From positions 3,288,001 through 3,348,000 of the forward strand of contig CM060733.1 of NCBI GenBank assembly GCA_030704615.1: DNA of 60,000 nt, in the 5' to 3' direction. This DNA comes from Takakia lepidozioides. Lineage: Eukaryota; Streptophyta; Takakiopsida; Takakiales; Takakiaceae. Shown piece after piece: positions 45,501-56,594 of this stretch. Position numbers and translations under genes: made by a program. The number at the start of each line of letters is the position of its first letter. Within the stretch, counting starts at the first letter, position 1. The notes beneath the pieces were generated by a model that was given only the letters and a program-made list of their open reading frames with translations, ran no database searches and was not told where the DNA came from.

Positions 45501-46246
45501 TTAATTGTGAACTTGCTGTAGTCCAGCCCGGCCAGCTCCGACCGGTGTCCTTCCAGGTGAAGCCCTCGCATAATTTCTAGAATAGATCGAACTGCGGTGC
45601 TCGTGCTGGGAATATGACTCCCTCCTCCACTGACGTCCATTGAGGACTTGCCTGATCTCCAGGACGACCTCGGAACTTCCATGACCTCGTCTAAGTCGGA
45701 CAAGTTGTGAACAACCCGGTTCTCGGTCGTCTTCATGGATGGGTTCGGCTCTGGATTTACTTCGTTGCGGACTTCTCTCTTTGAGGTACCCACTCTCTGA
45801 TTCGCGGATTGTTTCGTGGAAGGCGCCAGGATAGACGGTGCATTTGGCGAGCAAATGAAGTCCCCAACAGCCCTGTATATGACGCTGTCCGATGGTGGAA
45901 CTCGCCATTCCCTGCCATCGCCGAAATCATCGTGGAGCACAACAATACTCTCGACAACAAGGCCGTTTGAGTCCTTCATTTCCTCCTCCAAAAATACCGA
46001 CCCCGGTTTCAGGTGGTATCGAACGCACAGATATTTCTCCATCACCCGGCAGGTGTCCCCTCTGCACGGAAATGAAGCTCTATGCTCGTGAGGAGGGCAG
46101 TACACTGTAGTGCTCGGGTTTTCCGCCATGGGAGATGTGCACACAAGACTGCCAGGATGGCGTGCGGGGAAGCTCCCTGGTAGAAGGGGGTGCAGCGATG
46201 GGAATGAATGCGATGCCGTTTGTCCGAGCGACGAAGCCTGATCCAA
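42536..46246 (-). pseudogene. MULE-like transposase B (SWIM zinc finger), two exons, one single-base frameshift
   Basis: Exon 1 runs 46246 (or the internal Met at 46129) to 44041 and exon 2 runs 43954-42536, with a phase-0 intron 43955-44040. Domains follow copy A: N-terminal module (GRVVE-type acidic core then GREWRVPPSDS), zinc cluster KHDGHPWC, CAHCKEPPHC, the DDE-type core (WVMFDHIKR; FMADNAQANWAAIRRVYG; CGFHFLQSL), FWFCRHD, and a SWIM finger with CNCTDF and YYPCKHLYYIY. The only break I find is a frame change inside a five-base T run at 45360-45364 (A run on the coding strand), just after WCVTK. One base more or less there restores a single frame, so it may be a recent mutation or a sequence error. 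Similarity to A is clear but distant, so these are different families, not recent duplicates. Confidence 0.82.
43955..44040 (-). other. Intron of MULE B
   Basis: An 86-base GT-AG intron (donor GTGAGT after YMRE, acceptor TTGTGCAG before EMCLDSD), in the same position and phase as the intron of MULE A. Confidence 0.8.
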
Positions 46247-46419
46247 ATCCAGGGAGCCAACTATCTCAAAAATCCACAGTCAGAGTGTTAATGAACCTTG
46301 TCTCCGGAATGCGGCCCCTCGTCTTTGTGCAATAACTGCCAACGGTATGCAGTCAGAAAGTGGGGGGCCGTCCGGATGATGACGGCTGAAGGGGAGAAGC
46401 CGGCACCGTGCCGTCACAT

Positions 46420-47390
46420 TACTACCCCCGAATGGAAATTCGGCACCCAATATCCAACAGAGGAAGCCCGGATGAAGTCGCCTCGGGCGCAGAGGCCGGA
46501 GTGTGTGCGACAGAGAACATCCCTGGATGGAGATTCGGCGCCGAATTTCCATCCGGGCCCCCCAAAGGGAGTCGTGTCGGGGGGTCAGGCCGAAAACTGG
46601 ACGGCATAAAAACATCCCCAGATGGAAAAAACGGCGCCGAATTTCCATCCGGGGCGGTTTGGATGCAGTCGGGGAGGGGGGAGTGGCCTGCACTTGGCCG
46701 TCACATTTCAACCCCCAGACGGAAATTCGGCACCGAATATCGAACAGGGGACGCCCGGATGAAGTCGCCTCGGGCGCAGAGGCCGGCGAGTGTGCGACAG
46801 AGAACATCCCCTGGATGGAGATTCGGCGCCGAATTTCCATCCGGGCCCCCAAAGGGAGTCGTGTCGGGGGGTCAGGCCGAAAACTGGACGGCATAAAAAT
46901 CCCCAGATGGAAAAACGGCGCCGAATTTCCATCCGGGGCGGTTCGGATGCAGTCGGGGAGGGGGGAGTGGCCTGCACTTGGCTGTCACATTTCAACCCCC
47001 AGACGGAAATTCGGCACCGAATATCGAACAGGGGACGCCCGGATGAAGTCGCCTCGGGCGCAGAGGCCGGCGAGTGTGCGACAGAGAATATCCCCTGGAT
47101 GGAGATTCGGCGCCGAATTTCCATCCGGGCCCCCCCAAAGGAAGTCTTGTCGAGGGGTCAGACCGAAAACTGGCCGACATAAAAACCTCCCCAGATGGGA
47201 AAACGGCGCCGAATTTCAATTCGGGGCCGTTCCAATGCAGTCGGGGAGAAGGGAGAGTCGGCACCTGGCCCTCATATTTCAACCCCCGGGACGGAAATTC
47301 GGCACCGAATATCCAACAGAGCGGCGAGAGGCGGCACCTCTCCACAGAGACCATCCCCCGGATGGAAATTCGGCGCCGAATTTCCATCGG
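46420..47390. repeat. Satellite array 2a, about 285-bp higher-order units
   Basis: GGAAATTCGGCACCGAATAT or a near match recurs at about 46433, 46721, 47003 and 47293. Each unit also has a second palindrome, GAGATTCGGCGCCGAATTTC, and a shared stretch around GGGGTCAGGCCGAAAACTGG. The long ORFs in this block are by-products of a period divisible by three and carry no domain. Confidence 0.95.
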
Positions 47391-48030
47391 GGGGTAAGTG
47401 GAATCCCGGATGGATGGAGATTCGGCGCCGAATTCCCATCCGGGGGGTAAGTGGAATCCTGATGGATGGAGATTCGGCGCCGAATTCCATCCGGCAGGTA
47501 AGTGGAATCTCTCGATGGATGGAAATTCGGCGCCGAATTTCCATCCTGCAGGTAATTCGAATCCCGATGAATGGAAATTCGGCGCCGAATTTCCATCCAG
47601 CAGGTAAGTGGAATCCCGGATAAATGGAAATTCGGCGCCGAATTTCCATCCAGCACGTAAGTGGAATCTCGGATGGATGGAGATTCGGCGCCGAATTTCC
47701 ATCCTGCAGTAATTCGAATCCCGGATGAATGGAAATTCGGCGCCGAATTTCCATCATCAGCAGGTAATGGGAATCCCGGATAAATGGAATGTTCGCCCGA
47801 ATTTCCATCCTGCAGGTAATTCGAATCCCGAATGAATGGAAATTCGGCGCCGAATTTCCATCCAGCAGGTAATGGAATCTCGGATGGATGGAGATTCGGC
47901 GCCGAATTTCCATCCTGCAGGTAATTCGAATCCCGGATGAATGGAAATTCGGCGGCCGAATTTCCATCCAGCAGTAAGTCGGATCGGTGGCGTATGGATA
48001 TTCGGCGCCGAATTTCCATTCGCCATGTAT
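47391..48030. repeat. Satellite array 2b, about 53-bp palindromic units
   Basis: About eleven units carry the palindrome AAATTCGGCGCCGAATTT, flanked by GGAATCCCGGATGAATGG and CATCCAGCAGGTAA variants. Several units show AGATTC for AAATTC, or have small deletions. Confidence 0.95.
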
Positions 48031-49610
48031 TTCATCGCTCAGATTACCTTCCTGCAGGTAATTCCCAATGGAATTACCTTCCTGCAGGTAATTTTCCAGA
48101 TGAGAATTACCTTCCTGCAGGTAATTCCATCTATGCCGGTAGGATGTTAATTCCCGATGAGAATTACCTGCAGGAAGGTAATTCTCATCTGGGAATTACC
48201 TGCACGGAGGAAATTCCTCGCTCAGAAATACTTGGCGAATGGAAATTCGGCGCCGAATATCCATACGGCACCGATCCGACTTACCTGCTGGATGGAAATT
48301 CGTCGCCGAATTTCCATTCATCCGGTATTTCGAATTACCTGCAGGATGGAATTCGGCACCGAATTACCTGCGTGAGGGAAATTTCGCGCGCCGCCCTACC
48401 TCCGCGATGGAAATTCGGCGCCGATTTCCATCCGAGCGCTTTCCGAATTACCTGCTTGAGGAAATTTCCAGCCCGCCTACTTTGGCTGGATGGAAATTCG
48501 GCGCCGGATTTCCATCCGCGCGCTTCCGAATTACCTGCTTAAGGGAAATTCGGCGTGCCGCTCTATCTCCGCGGATGGAAATTCGGCACCGGATTTCCAT
48601 CCGAGCGCTTCCGAATTACCTGCTTGAGGGAAATTCGGCGCGCCGCCCTATCCCGCGGATGGAAATTCGGCGCCGAATTTCCATCCGCGCGCTTCCGAAT
48701 TACCACCTGCGTGGGAAATTCGGCGTGCCGCCCTACCTCCGCGGATGGAAATTCGGCGCCTGATTTCCATCCGAGCGCTTCCGATTACCTGCTTGAGGGA
48801 AATTCGGCGCGCCGCCCTGTCTCCGCGGATGGAAATTCGGCGCCGGATTTCATGCGCGCGCTTCCGAATTACCTGCGTGAGGGAAATTTCCAGCGCGCCC
48901 TACCCCACCTGCTGGATGGAAATTCGGCGCCGGATTCCATCCGCGCGCTTCCGATTACCTGCGTGAGGGAAATTCCGCACCGCCAACCTGGCTGAATGGA
49001 ATTCGTTGCCGGATTTCCATCCGCGCGCTTCCGAATTCCTGCGTGAGGAAATTTCCAGCGCCGCCCTACCGGCTGAATGGAAATTCTGCGCCGGATTTCC
49101 ATCCGCGCGCTTCCGAATTACCTGCGTGAGGGAAATTTCCAGCGCCGCCCTACCTGGCTGGATGGAAATTCGGCGCCAGATTTCCATCCGCGCGCTTCCG
49201 AATTACCTGCGTGAGGGAAATTTCCAGCGCCGCCCTACCTGGCTGATGGAAATTCGGCGCCGGATTTCCATCCGCGCGCTTCCGAATTACTTGCGTGAGG
49301 GAAATTCGACGCTTCGCCCTACCTCCGCGGATGGAATTCGGCGCCGATTTCCATCCGCGCGCTTCCGAATTACTGCGTGAGGGAAATTTCCAGCGCCGCC
49401 CTACCTGGCTGGATGGAAATTCGGCGCCGGATTTCCATCCGCGCGCTTCCAATTTACCTGCGTGAGGGAATTTCCAGCGCCGCCCTTCCTCCGCGGATGG
49501 AAATTCGGCGCCGGATATCCCATGCGGCGCTCCAGAATTACCTGCAGGATGGAAATCCGGCGCCGGAATTTCCATCGTGCAGCGCTCCGAATTACCTCTA
49601 CTTGGAAATT
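48031..49610. repeat. Satellite array 2c, PstI-palindrome cluster then about 85-bp units
   Basis: From 48040 to 48190 the near-palindrome ATTACCTTCCTGCAGGTAAT appears in both orientations. From 48240 to 49610, about fourteen units of 85 bp carry GGAAATTCGGCGCCGGATTT, then CGCGCGCTTCCGAATTACC and a GGGAAATTTCCAGCGCCGCC segment. The block is continuous with arrays 2a and 2b through the shared TTCGGCGCC core. Confidence 0.92.
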
Positions 49611-50575
49611 CCGGGACTGTTTACGTCGATTTTCATTTCCGACCTGGAGGGCTTCATCCGACATTTAATTGCGCAGTTGGGCAATAAATGTCGACGGCTG
49701 TCGGTTATTATTTGGGCTGGCGACGCATGGCTTCCTGGACACGTACCCTAATCTCATGCTAAACTTGGCTAACATGGTATTCCAGGCATGTACCCCCAAA
49801 AAAGAGATCTTTTGTGCTGGGACTTATGCCGCCTGAAGGGCGTGGCTCTCCTGAGAGAGACCTCACATCCAGACCGCGGCGGAAGTTGAAAGCTCTGTAC
49901 TACGGACGACGGCCATCTCTCGCATGGCCAAACTGAAGCTCCAGCAGAAGATTCCAGTGTCTTGCTCACAACCTGCGCCACTGAAGCCGAGTACTCTCAG
50001 GCAAGCCACTTCTGCTTTCGGTTTGTTCGATTTATTTTTTGCTTTCGCTTTGTTACCTCGCTTTGTTTTGCATCTTCATCCTGGCTTTGCTGTATGAGTG
50101 AACTTTAGATAGTTGAGTGAACCTTAGATTGTTTGCAATGCGTGTGCAAATCCGGCAGCTCTAGAGAAGGCTGCTTGTGCATGTCATTCTTAGGCAATGT
50201 TGCATTTGTTTTCATTGTTGTTTGCATGGCTCTCCATACTTCCTAAACTTGTTATGTTTTCATTTTTGCTACATGATTGTTGCTATGGTGGATGCGCTGC
50301 TCGTTGCGATGCTGCTTTTTGCACCGATGTTGGTTTTCACGATTTTTTGTCATGACAGAGTGACGACGAGCCCGGCACGCTGGTGGTATCATCGACAGCT
50401 CCAACTCATCGCATGTTTGAATCGCCCAACTTGGGCGAGAGGGCAAACTTAAACCTTTTGTTGGTGGACGAGAGGACTTGCAACGAGATTACGACAGAGT
50501 AGGCATTGGGGAGGTTGGTGCAGGCGGCATGGCAGGTGAAGGGCGTGAGGACATGAGGACACAGCAGATCCCGCA
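49611..50575 (+). other. Upstream region of ParB-methyltransferase copy 1
   Basis: No recognisable coding content. It lies between satellite array 2 and the first basic coding segment of copy 1, so it may hold that gene's promoter and leader. Confidence 0.4.
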
Positions 50576-53500
50576 ATGGAGGTTGTTCATGCACATGCAG
50601 TAGGGCCCGCCCACGCAAAGAAAAAGAAGAAAGCTAAGCACATGCAATCCCCGGCGAGAGGCAGTCACGGGCTGCGGAGGGGGGAGAGCATGCGCGCGAG
50701 GGTGTCAGTTCGCCTCAATCAAAAGGTGGTCGTCCTGGAGGGCTCCCCTGCTGCTAGCCCTAGTAAGAAACAGAAGCCCGTGAGAGGGCAAAAGAGAGGG
50801 CAAAAGAACAGACGAGACAGAATGCTAGCCAGAGGAAAGACAAAAGGCAGCTGAACAGAGGCCAGGTCCCAAATGACAGATGCCAATGTAAGCGAGGGAC
50901 ACACAGAGACGGTGGATCCCTACAAGACACCACAGAGAGGCAGTAGCACACCGGTTAGACCATCGCGGGCAAGAGCAGCCCCCGCAATTACCCATACGGT
51001 GGAGAGTGGAGGAGAGGAAAGAACACCTGAAAGAGCACGGATTGTGGCAAGTTCGAGGTGAAGCCAGGGAGAGGGCAGTAGAGACGACGAAGTGCTGGAG
51101 GTGGTTTCGCAGGTGCTGACCCGTTGAGAGGACGACATGGAGGTTTCCTGACCAGGATGACATCCTCTCGGACATCCCAGGCCCCAAACCCGGAGCATAC
51201 AGGCTGGATTTGCGTCCTGGTGGGCTGCCGGAAACCCCTCTGCAGCAGACGTCATGTCTGAGGCGGATATGAAGTTGGCCGCTGCCAAGATGTTGGAGGC
51301 AACCCACAGCAACATTGGCAGGGTGTTGGGGGCATGGTGTCCCCGCCAAGCTTCGAATTCCCCTTTGCCGCTTGGTGTCATTGCAGTGGTGAGACCTGCC
51401 CTCCCAGGCGATATCGACAAGCTGAAATTCTCTTTTCGGGATGGATATCGAATGGGGTCTGCCGCCTTTTACGTTTTCCATTGAGAACGACCACGGAGCT
51501 TCCCGTGCCCACACTTCCGATGAGGTGGACAAATGGGGTCCCCATTGGCAAACGCGAAATGAGGAGTTCGAGAGATCGATTGCTAGTGATCCTCTTTTCC
51601 AGCACATGTCCGGTAAGATGTTCTACGTGTGGGACGGCAATCATCGCCTCCTGGCATGGATGGAGCACATTGCCCAAGCCCACCCCAACGATCTCGATTG
51701 GCATTTCGCCGTCGATTGTGTTGTGCTGAAGGTTGCGCGGGGCCCAAAGATCGCAGTCTTCTCAAAGCTGCAATGGCCGACATCAACTCGTAAGCTACAA
51801 CCCCTCTCGCTTTTGGACTTTGAATTTGGAAGTCATTTCATTGCGAATCCTCATATATGATGAAAATTCCCATTTCAGTATTGTTTGATGGAAATGTGGC
51901 ACTGCAGGGTGACTGAGAATGCCTTCATTGCCATCAACTTGTCCCATATGCTCTTTCCGAGTGAAGGATGTCGGGAAGCAGGCAAGCAAGAGTTTTGCCA
52001 ATTCCCTCAGTGCCGACCTCCTGCGCAAGTCGGAGCAAAGGCAGACAGAACGTGGTATAGGCTGAGCGTCGACGCCATGGTGGACTACATATTTCGGGTA
52101 AAGCTCCTGACAGTTTTGTTGAGCTAATCTGTCTCTCCTCCCCCAATAGAAGAAATTGTGTTGAGCAGGATCTCTAATCTTATGTGCGCATTCTTGACAG
52201 ACGAAAATACAGCAGGATTTGGCACATGCGCGGAGGTTCTACATGGAGTCAGAGGAGAAGAATCCAACCCTCCCGGAACTCGAATCATATGTCAAAGCTG
52301 CGGAGGTGAGGGCCCGCATAAAGTACAAGTCGCGGATGGTAAAGTACGTGGCCATAGCTGATCCCGCCCTTGGTGCCGACTTTCTGGTGGAGGTGGGAAG
52401 CACTACTCTCGCGCTCTGAAGCCCACGATGACATTGGAGAAGCTCCATCGTCTAGCCACATCCTGTGTGGATGCAACAGAAAAGGTGATATATTCTTAAC
52501 AAAATTGTGGTGGCAACAACTCCTTTTTGTGGTGTTTGGCGCTTACGAATATGCTGGGTGGTTGGACAGACCCGGTGGCTCCAAATCTGGAATGGTTCCC
52601 AAAGTACCAGGGACATGTGGAGCTTCCCCAAACCGGACAAACTCTCTGACCCCACATTCGACATGTGGATGAACCGCATGACATGGTGGTTTCAGGTACT
52701 TCCCCACGCTTCGTTTGGGGCTTCTACTCTAGTAGGGGGTGGATTCATTGTATTTTTTTGAGGAAAGCGATCTGATGGACAATCTCCACAGGTGACGACG
52801 AATGCGCAAGAGCAGCTGGACACACAAGCACATCAGTTCAAGATGGAGATATCTCCTGCAGCAGAGAGCCTACGTGACTATGTGACGAGGTACTTTCTGC
52901 TCTACAAAACCAACCTATTCTTTCGGGAGATAGCAGATGCTCGCCGGAGCCACGAGTTCACCGACTAGCCGAACGCGGACAAAGCAGCAATGCGCCTTCT
53001 GTACAGGTACATACGCGCTGCCTTTCTTTCAAGTCCTGGCATTTCAGGATGTTAGAGGCCTCAAGTGGTGTTAGGGAAAATGGCGCCGAATTTCCAGTCA
53101 GGGCTCCGAAAATGGCTAAGTCCCTAGACTGGCTGGCCCGGAACTGGAAATTCGGCGCCATTTTCCAGTTCCAGGCCCTATTGCCGTTCAGGGACTTAGC
53201 CATTTTCGGCCTAAGTCCCTAGACTGGCTGGCCCTGAAGTGGAAATTCGGCGCCATATTCCAGTTTTAGGCCCTATTGCCGTTCAGGGACTTAGCCATTT
53301 TCGGCCTAAGTCCCTAGTGTGGCTGGCCCGGAACTGGAATTCGGCGCCGTTTTCCAGTTCTAGGCCCTATTGCCATCCAGGGACTTAGCCATTTTCGGGC
53401 TAAGTCCCTAGACTGGCTGGCCCTGAACTGGAAATTCGGCGCCATTTTCCAGTTCCAGGCCCTATTGCCGTTCAGGGACTTAGCCATTTTCGGGCTAAGT

Positions 53501-56345
53501 CCCTAGACTGGCTGGCCCTGAAGTGGAAATTCGGCGCCATATTCCAGTTTAGGCCCTATTGCCGTTCAGGGACTTAGCCATTTTCGGGCTAAGTCCCTAG
53601 GGTGGCTGGCCCGGAACTGGAAATTCGGCGCCGTTTTCCAGTTCTAGGCCTTATTGCCGTCCAGGGACTTAGCCATTTTCGTGCTAAGTCCCTAGGGTGG
53701 CTGGCCCGGAACTGGAAATTCGGCGCCGTTTTCCAGTTCTAGGCCCTATTGCCGTCCAGGGACTTAGCCATTTTCGGGCTAAGTCCCTAGACTGGCTGGC
53801 CCTGAACTGGAAATTCGGCGCCGTTTTCCAGTTCCAGGCCCTATTGCCGTTCAGGGACTTAGCCATTTTCGGGCTAAGTCCCTAGACTGGCTGGCCCTGA
53901 AGTGGAAATTCGGCGCCATTTTCCAGTTGTAGGCCCTATTGCCGTTCAGGAACTTAGCCATTTTCGGACCTCATTGTGTTTTTCATGAATGCAGGTACTG
54001 TAAGTTCTCCCTTTTGGAGAAAGGTCATCTGTCTTTCGAGCCACCATTCTTCCTGGCATGGAGGAACCCTGGGGCTGACTCCATGTACACTGACGATATT
54101 GTGAAGGAGTGGCATCTGGAACATTTGCGTGATTGCCCTTGGTATGTGGACCTTCCGCCCGGCTCGCTCGACCCATCCGAGTTTCAATTGAAGCTGGATG
54201 CTGAATTCCGACGAAACCGGGCTCCGCTGCCTCCATTGGGTGCAAAAGAGGCAAAAGCGCTTGCGAACTCCAGGAAAGTGGCAGAGCTTGCTCAGGCAGG
54301 AATTCAGGAGAAATTGCATGAGAAGAGTAAAGGTCAAAGGAAAAGGACAAGGAAACAGGTGACTGCAGTAACACCCAAAAGAAGAAAACCATCGGGGCAT
54401 CGGAGGAGGCGCAGGAGGGGACCCAAGAGAGTGACTCCGACGCCGATTTTGTTCAAGGTCCTGCGACTGCTGTTGCTCCTACCCAGTCACCGGTCGTCCG
54501 GGTTCCCAAGTCAGTTCGGAGTGGGACTGGCTCTGCCAAGAAGTTGGCATTTGAGGGCGAGCCTACACGCCGGTATTCGGCGGTGACGTTTACGCACAGG
54601 CCAAAGCTAGAACCTCCAACCATCATCCAATGCGTCAATGAGAGCTTCCTTGACGCTCTCGCTGCCAGGGCGAAGAAGATGGCACACAACAAGTCTCTGG
54701 CGGAGCAGAAGGGGAAAGCCAAGAAGAGGGCTGCCGGTACAGAGCCTAAAGACACCCCTGGTTTTGAAGCCGTGATGGAATTCTTCACGGCTGTGAGCAC
54801 GAATTGCAAGAGCACTCGGGGGGGGGGTTGAGGTGGAGAGAGCTTGCGACATGATTCTCCTCGACATTCCAGATGGGGAGCTGCTGGAGGGCCTGGATGG
54901 TGTGCCCACCTGGAACAGGTTTACTGAGGACTACTGGAAAGCCGGGTTTGGGCTGGCGGGGATGCTTATGGATGACGGTGGATGTGTGGTTGTCCTTGCC
55001 ACGAGAGGGAAGACCACAGAGAATGCGGTGGCAAGGTGGACACCGAAAAGTGTCACCCCGGTCCTCCTCAGAAAATGGTTCTGCATCAGTACGCAGGGGT
55101 TGCGAACAGAGGGCCAAAGTGTAAGTTATCAATCTATTGCATTCACTTCATATTGTGGTGTATGTTAAGTAGACCCTGGAATTGATCCCTTCTTTGTTGG
55201 ATGTGCAGACATTGGTGTTTGAGGCATATTGCTTTGTGAAGAGAGGGTCTACGTTCAAATTCCGCAACGACGGTCGTCTTGTTGATGCCGCTGTGGACCC
55301 TGTAACCTACGATGTCCTCTACAACTATGTGCCCCACTCTAGTATGCCGAAGGACACAAAGACAGGCAAACCGTGGCGGTACAGCCGGACCCGGAGCCCT
55401 GCTTTCATCCAAACCCTCATGGAGACGTGCTCGGATGTCCAAGGGCGGATTCTGGACCTCACATGCGGCACGGGTAAGCCTTCACGTGCTCAGTTTGTCC
55501 CCTGGCCCCATTGCAATTGCATGCCGCAAGCTATTAACCGCCCGCTTTGTTCCTCAAGTGCTTCAATGTGGGCAGGGACGTTGTCCGACAGGCATGTGTT
55601 CGCCTTCGAGCCAGATACTGCCCTCCACAACTCGGAACTTGCAGCGGCTGAACGTCTGCCGAAAGAGGAAGAGGCATCCTCGGAGGATGAGGAAAAATCC
55701 GAGAAGGAGCAGGGGGAGGAAGTTGGGATCGAGGCCGAGGAGCCCCCACTTTACGAGTGAGTGGTGGCATTGTAAGTTGCCTCCAGATTTTGTGAGGCAC
55801 CTCCCTCCGCTCTCTTATTTCATTGAAAACCATTTCTGCTTGTGCTGGTATTGACATTCTTGAAGTGGATTTGTTCTTACTGTAGGATGCCAAGTACTGC
55901 CGGAGGGACGTCTACACCGGAGTTCATGGGCAGGAGGAACGTGCCTTTTTTTGCCAGGGGGGATTTCATGCCTAGTCCAGAAAGGGAGTACATCCTTCCT
56001 ACTTATGCTGCCCGGCTTGCTTCGGTGTCCATTAGGAGGTGTTCCGAACGTAGTCGTGTACAGCAGATTTTAGACGAGGCAAGCCTCAAGAAAATGAAGA
56101 TGAGGGAGGAGGCAGCAGCTATTAGAGCCCGTCGGGCTCGTAGATTTGTGTTGGATTCTGCTGAGGAAAGTGGGGGAGAAGACGCAGAAGATTCCCAGGA
56201 GGTGAGGTGGACAGTCCTCCAAGGAGAGGACGGGATTTTTGAGAGGCATAGTGGAACTGATGCATCACAGAGCTCGGAGGATGAGGGGGATGAGGGGGAT
56301 GAGGAAGAAGGTGGGGCAAGTTCCTCGGAGGGTGTAGGAGAGTAG
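50576..56345 (+). pseudogene. ParB-like (DGNHR) plus beta-class DNA methyltransferase fusion, copy 1, multi-exon, decayed
   Basis: Order: a basic N-terminus (KKKKKAK; RGQKRGQKNRR); a ParB-type domain at about 51250-51790 with GKMFYVWDGNHRLLAWM; a helical middle (52200-52990) joined across the array-bearing intron to YCKFSLLEKGHLSF; then a methyltransferase. The latter has a motif-IV-like strand MILLDIPDG, GGCVVVLATRG, then RSPAFIQTLM..CSDVQGRILDLTCGTG (motifs X-I) and HVFAFEPD (motif II). Motif IV before motif I is the beta-class order of N4-cytosine/N6-adenine DNA methylases, though DPPY is replaced by DIPD. Phase-matched introns include 55121-55208, 55474-55575 and 55757-55885. The tail is acidic. 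ParB-methylase fusions are known in bacteria and phages. Breaks: frame changes near 51480, 52400, 52600 and 54360, a stop at 52966-52968, and a ten-G run at 54818-54827. An AATAAA at 56409 may be its polyadenylation signal. Confidence 0.65.
53085..53970. repeat. Satellite array 3, 95-bp double-palindrome units inside an intron
   Basis: GGCTGGCCC recurs every 94-95 bases at about 53131, 53226, 53321, 53415, 53510, 53604, 53699, 53794 and 53889, giving nine units. Each contains two hairpins: GGGACTTAGCC with GGCTAAGTCCC, and GAACTGGAAA with TTTTCCAGTTC around TTCGGCGCC. The array fills most of the intron between exons encoding MRLLY and YCKFSLLEKG of copy 1. The splice phase (AG plus G) is preserved across it. 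Confidence 0.95.
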
Positions 56346-56594
56346 TGCCCATTCCGGCTATGACAGTTAGAACACACTTGTATAGACGTGGCTTGCCACA
56401 AAATTTGCAATAAAATGTTGCATTTCAAGTCCACTGGTGCCACATTCCAACTTCACATGACCCTATTTCCGTGCCTCCTAACCCTATTTCCGTGGACTCA
56501 CAATGGTCTGCTCATGCTTTTTTTTTTTCCGCTCATGCTCATGCCGCTCATGAAATAGCAGCCCCCCGTCAAACTGGAGAGCTCTAGAGGCATC
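56346..56594. other. Spacer between copy 1 and copy 2 with GCTCATG repeats
   Basis: It contains a likely polyadenylation signal for copy 1 (AATAAA at 56409-56414) and, at 56509-56560, CCGCTCATGCTCATGCCGCT followed by CATGAAATAGCA. That block is shared in reverse orientation with 41571-41634 upstream of MULE A. Confidence 0.6.

Noticed and set aside
46503-49575. Long ORFs on both strands through the satellite (for example 46503-47450 and 47279-48019)
   Set aside because: They are repeats of the same Arg/Ile/Pro-rich phrase caused by palindromic units, occur in several frames at once, and show no domain.
53939-54586. Arg-rich tail at 54400-54586 as a real C-terminus of copy 1
   Set aside because: The other frame there carries the Glu/Ser-rich stretch leading into KKLAFEGEPTRRYSAVTFTH, which continues the gene, so the Arg-rich reading follows a frameshift.
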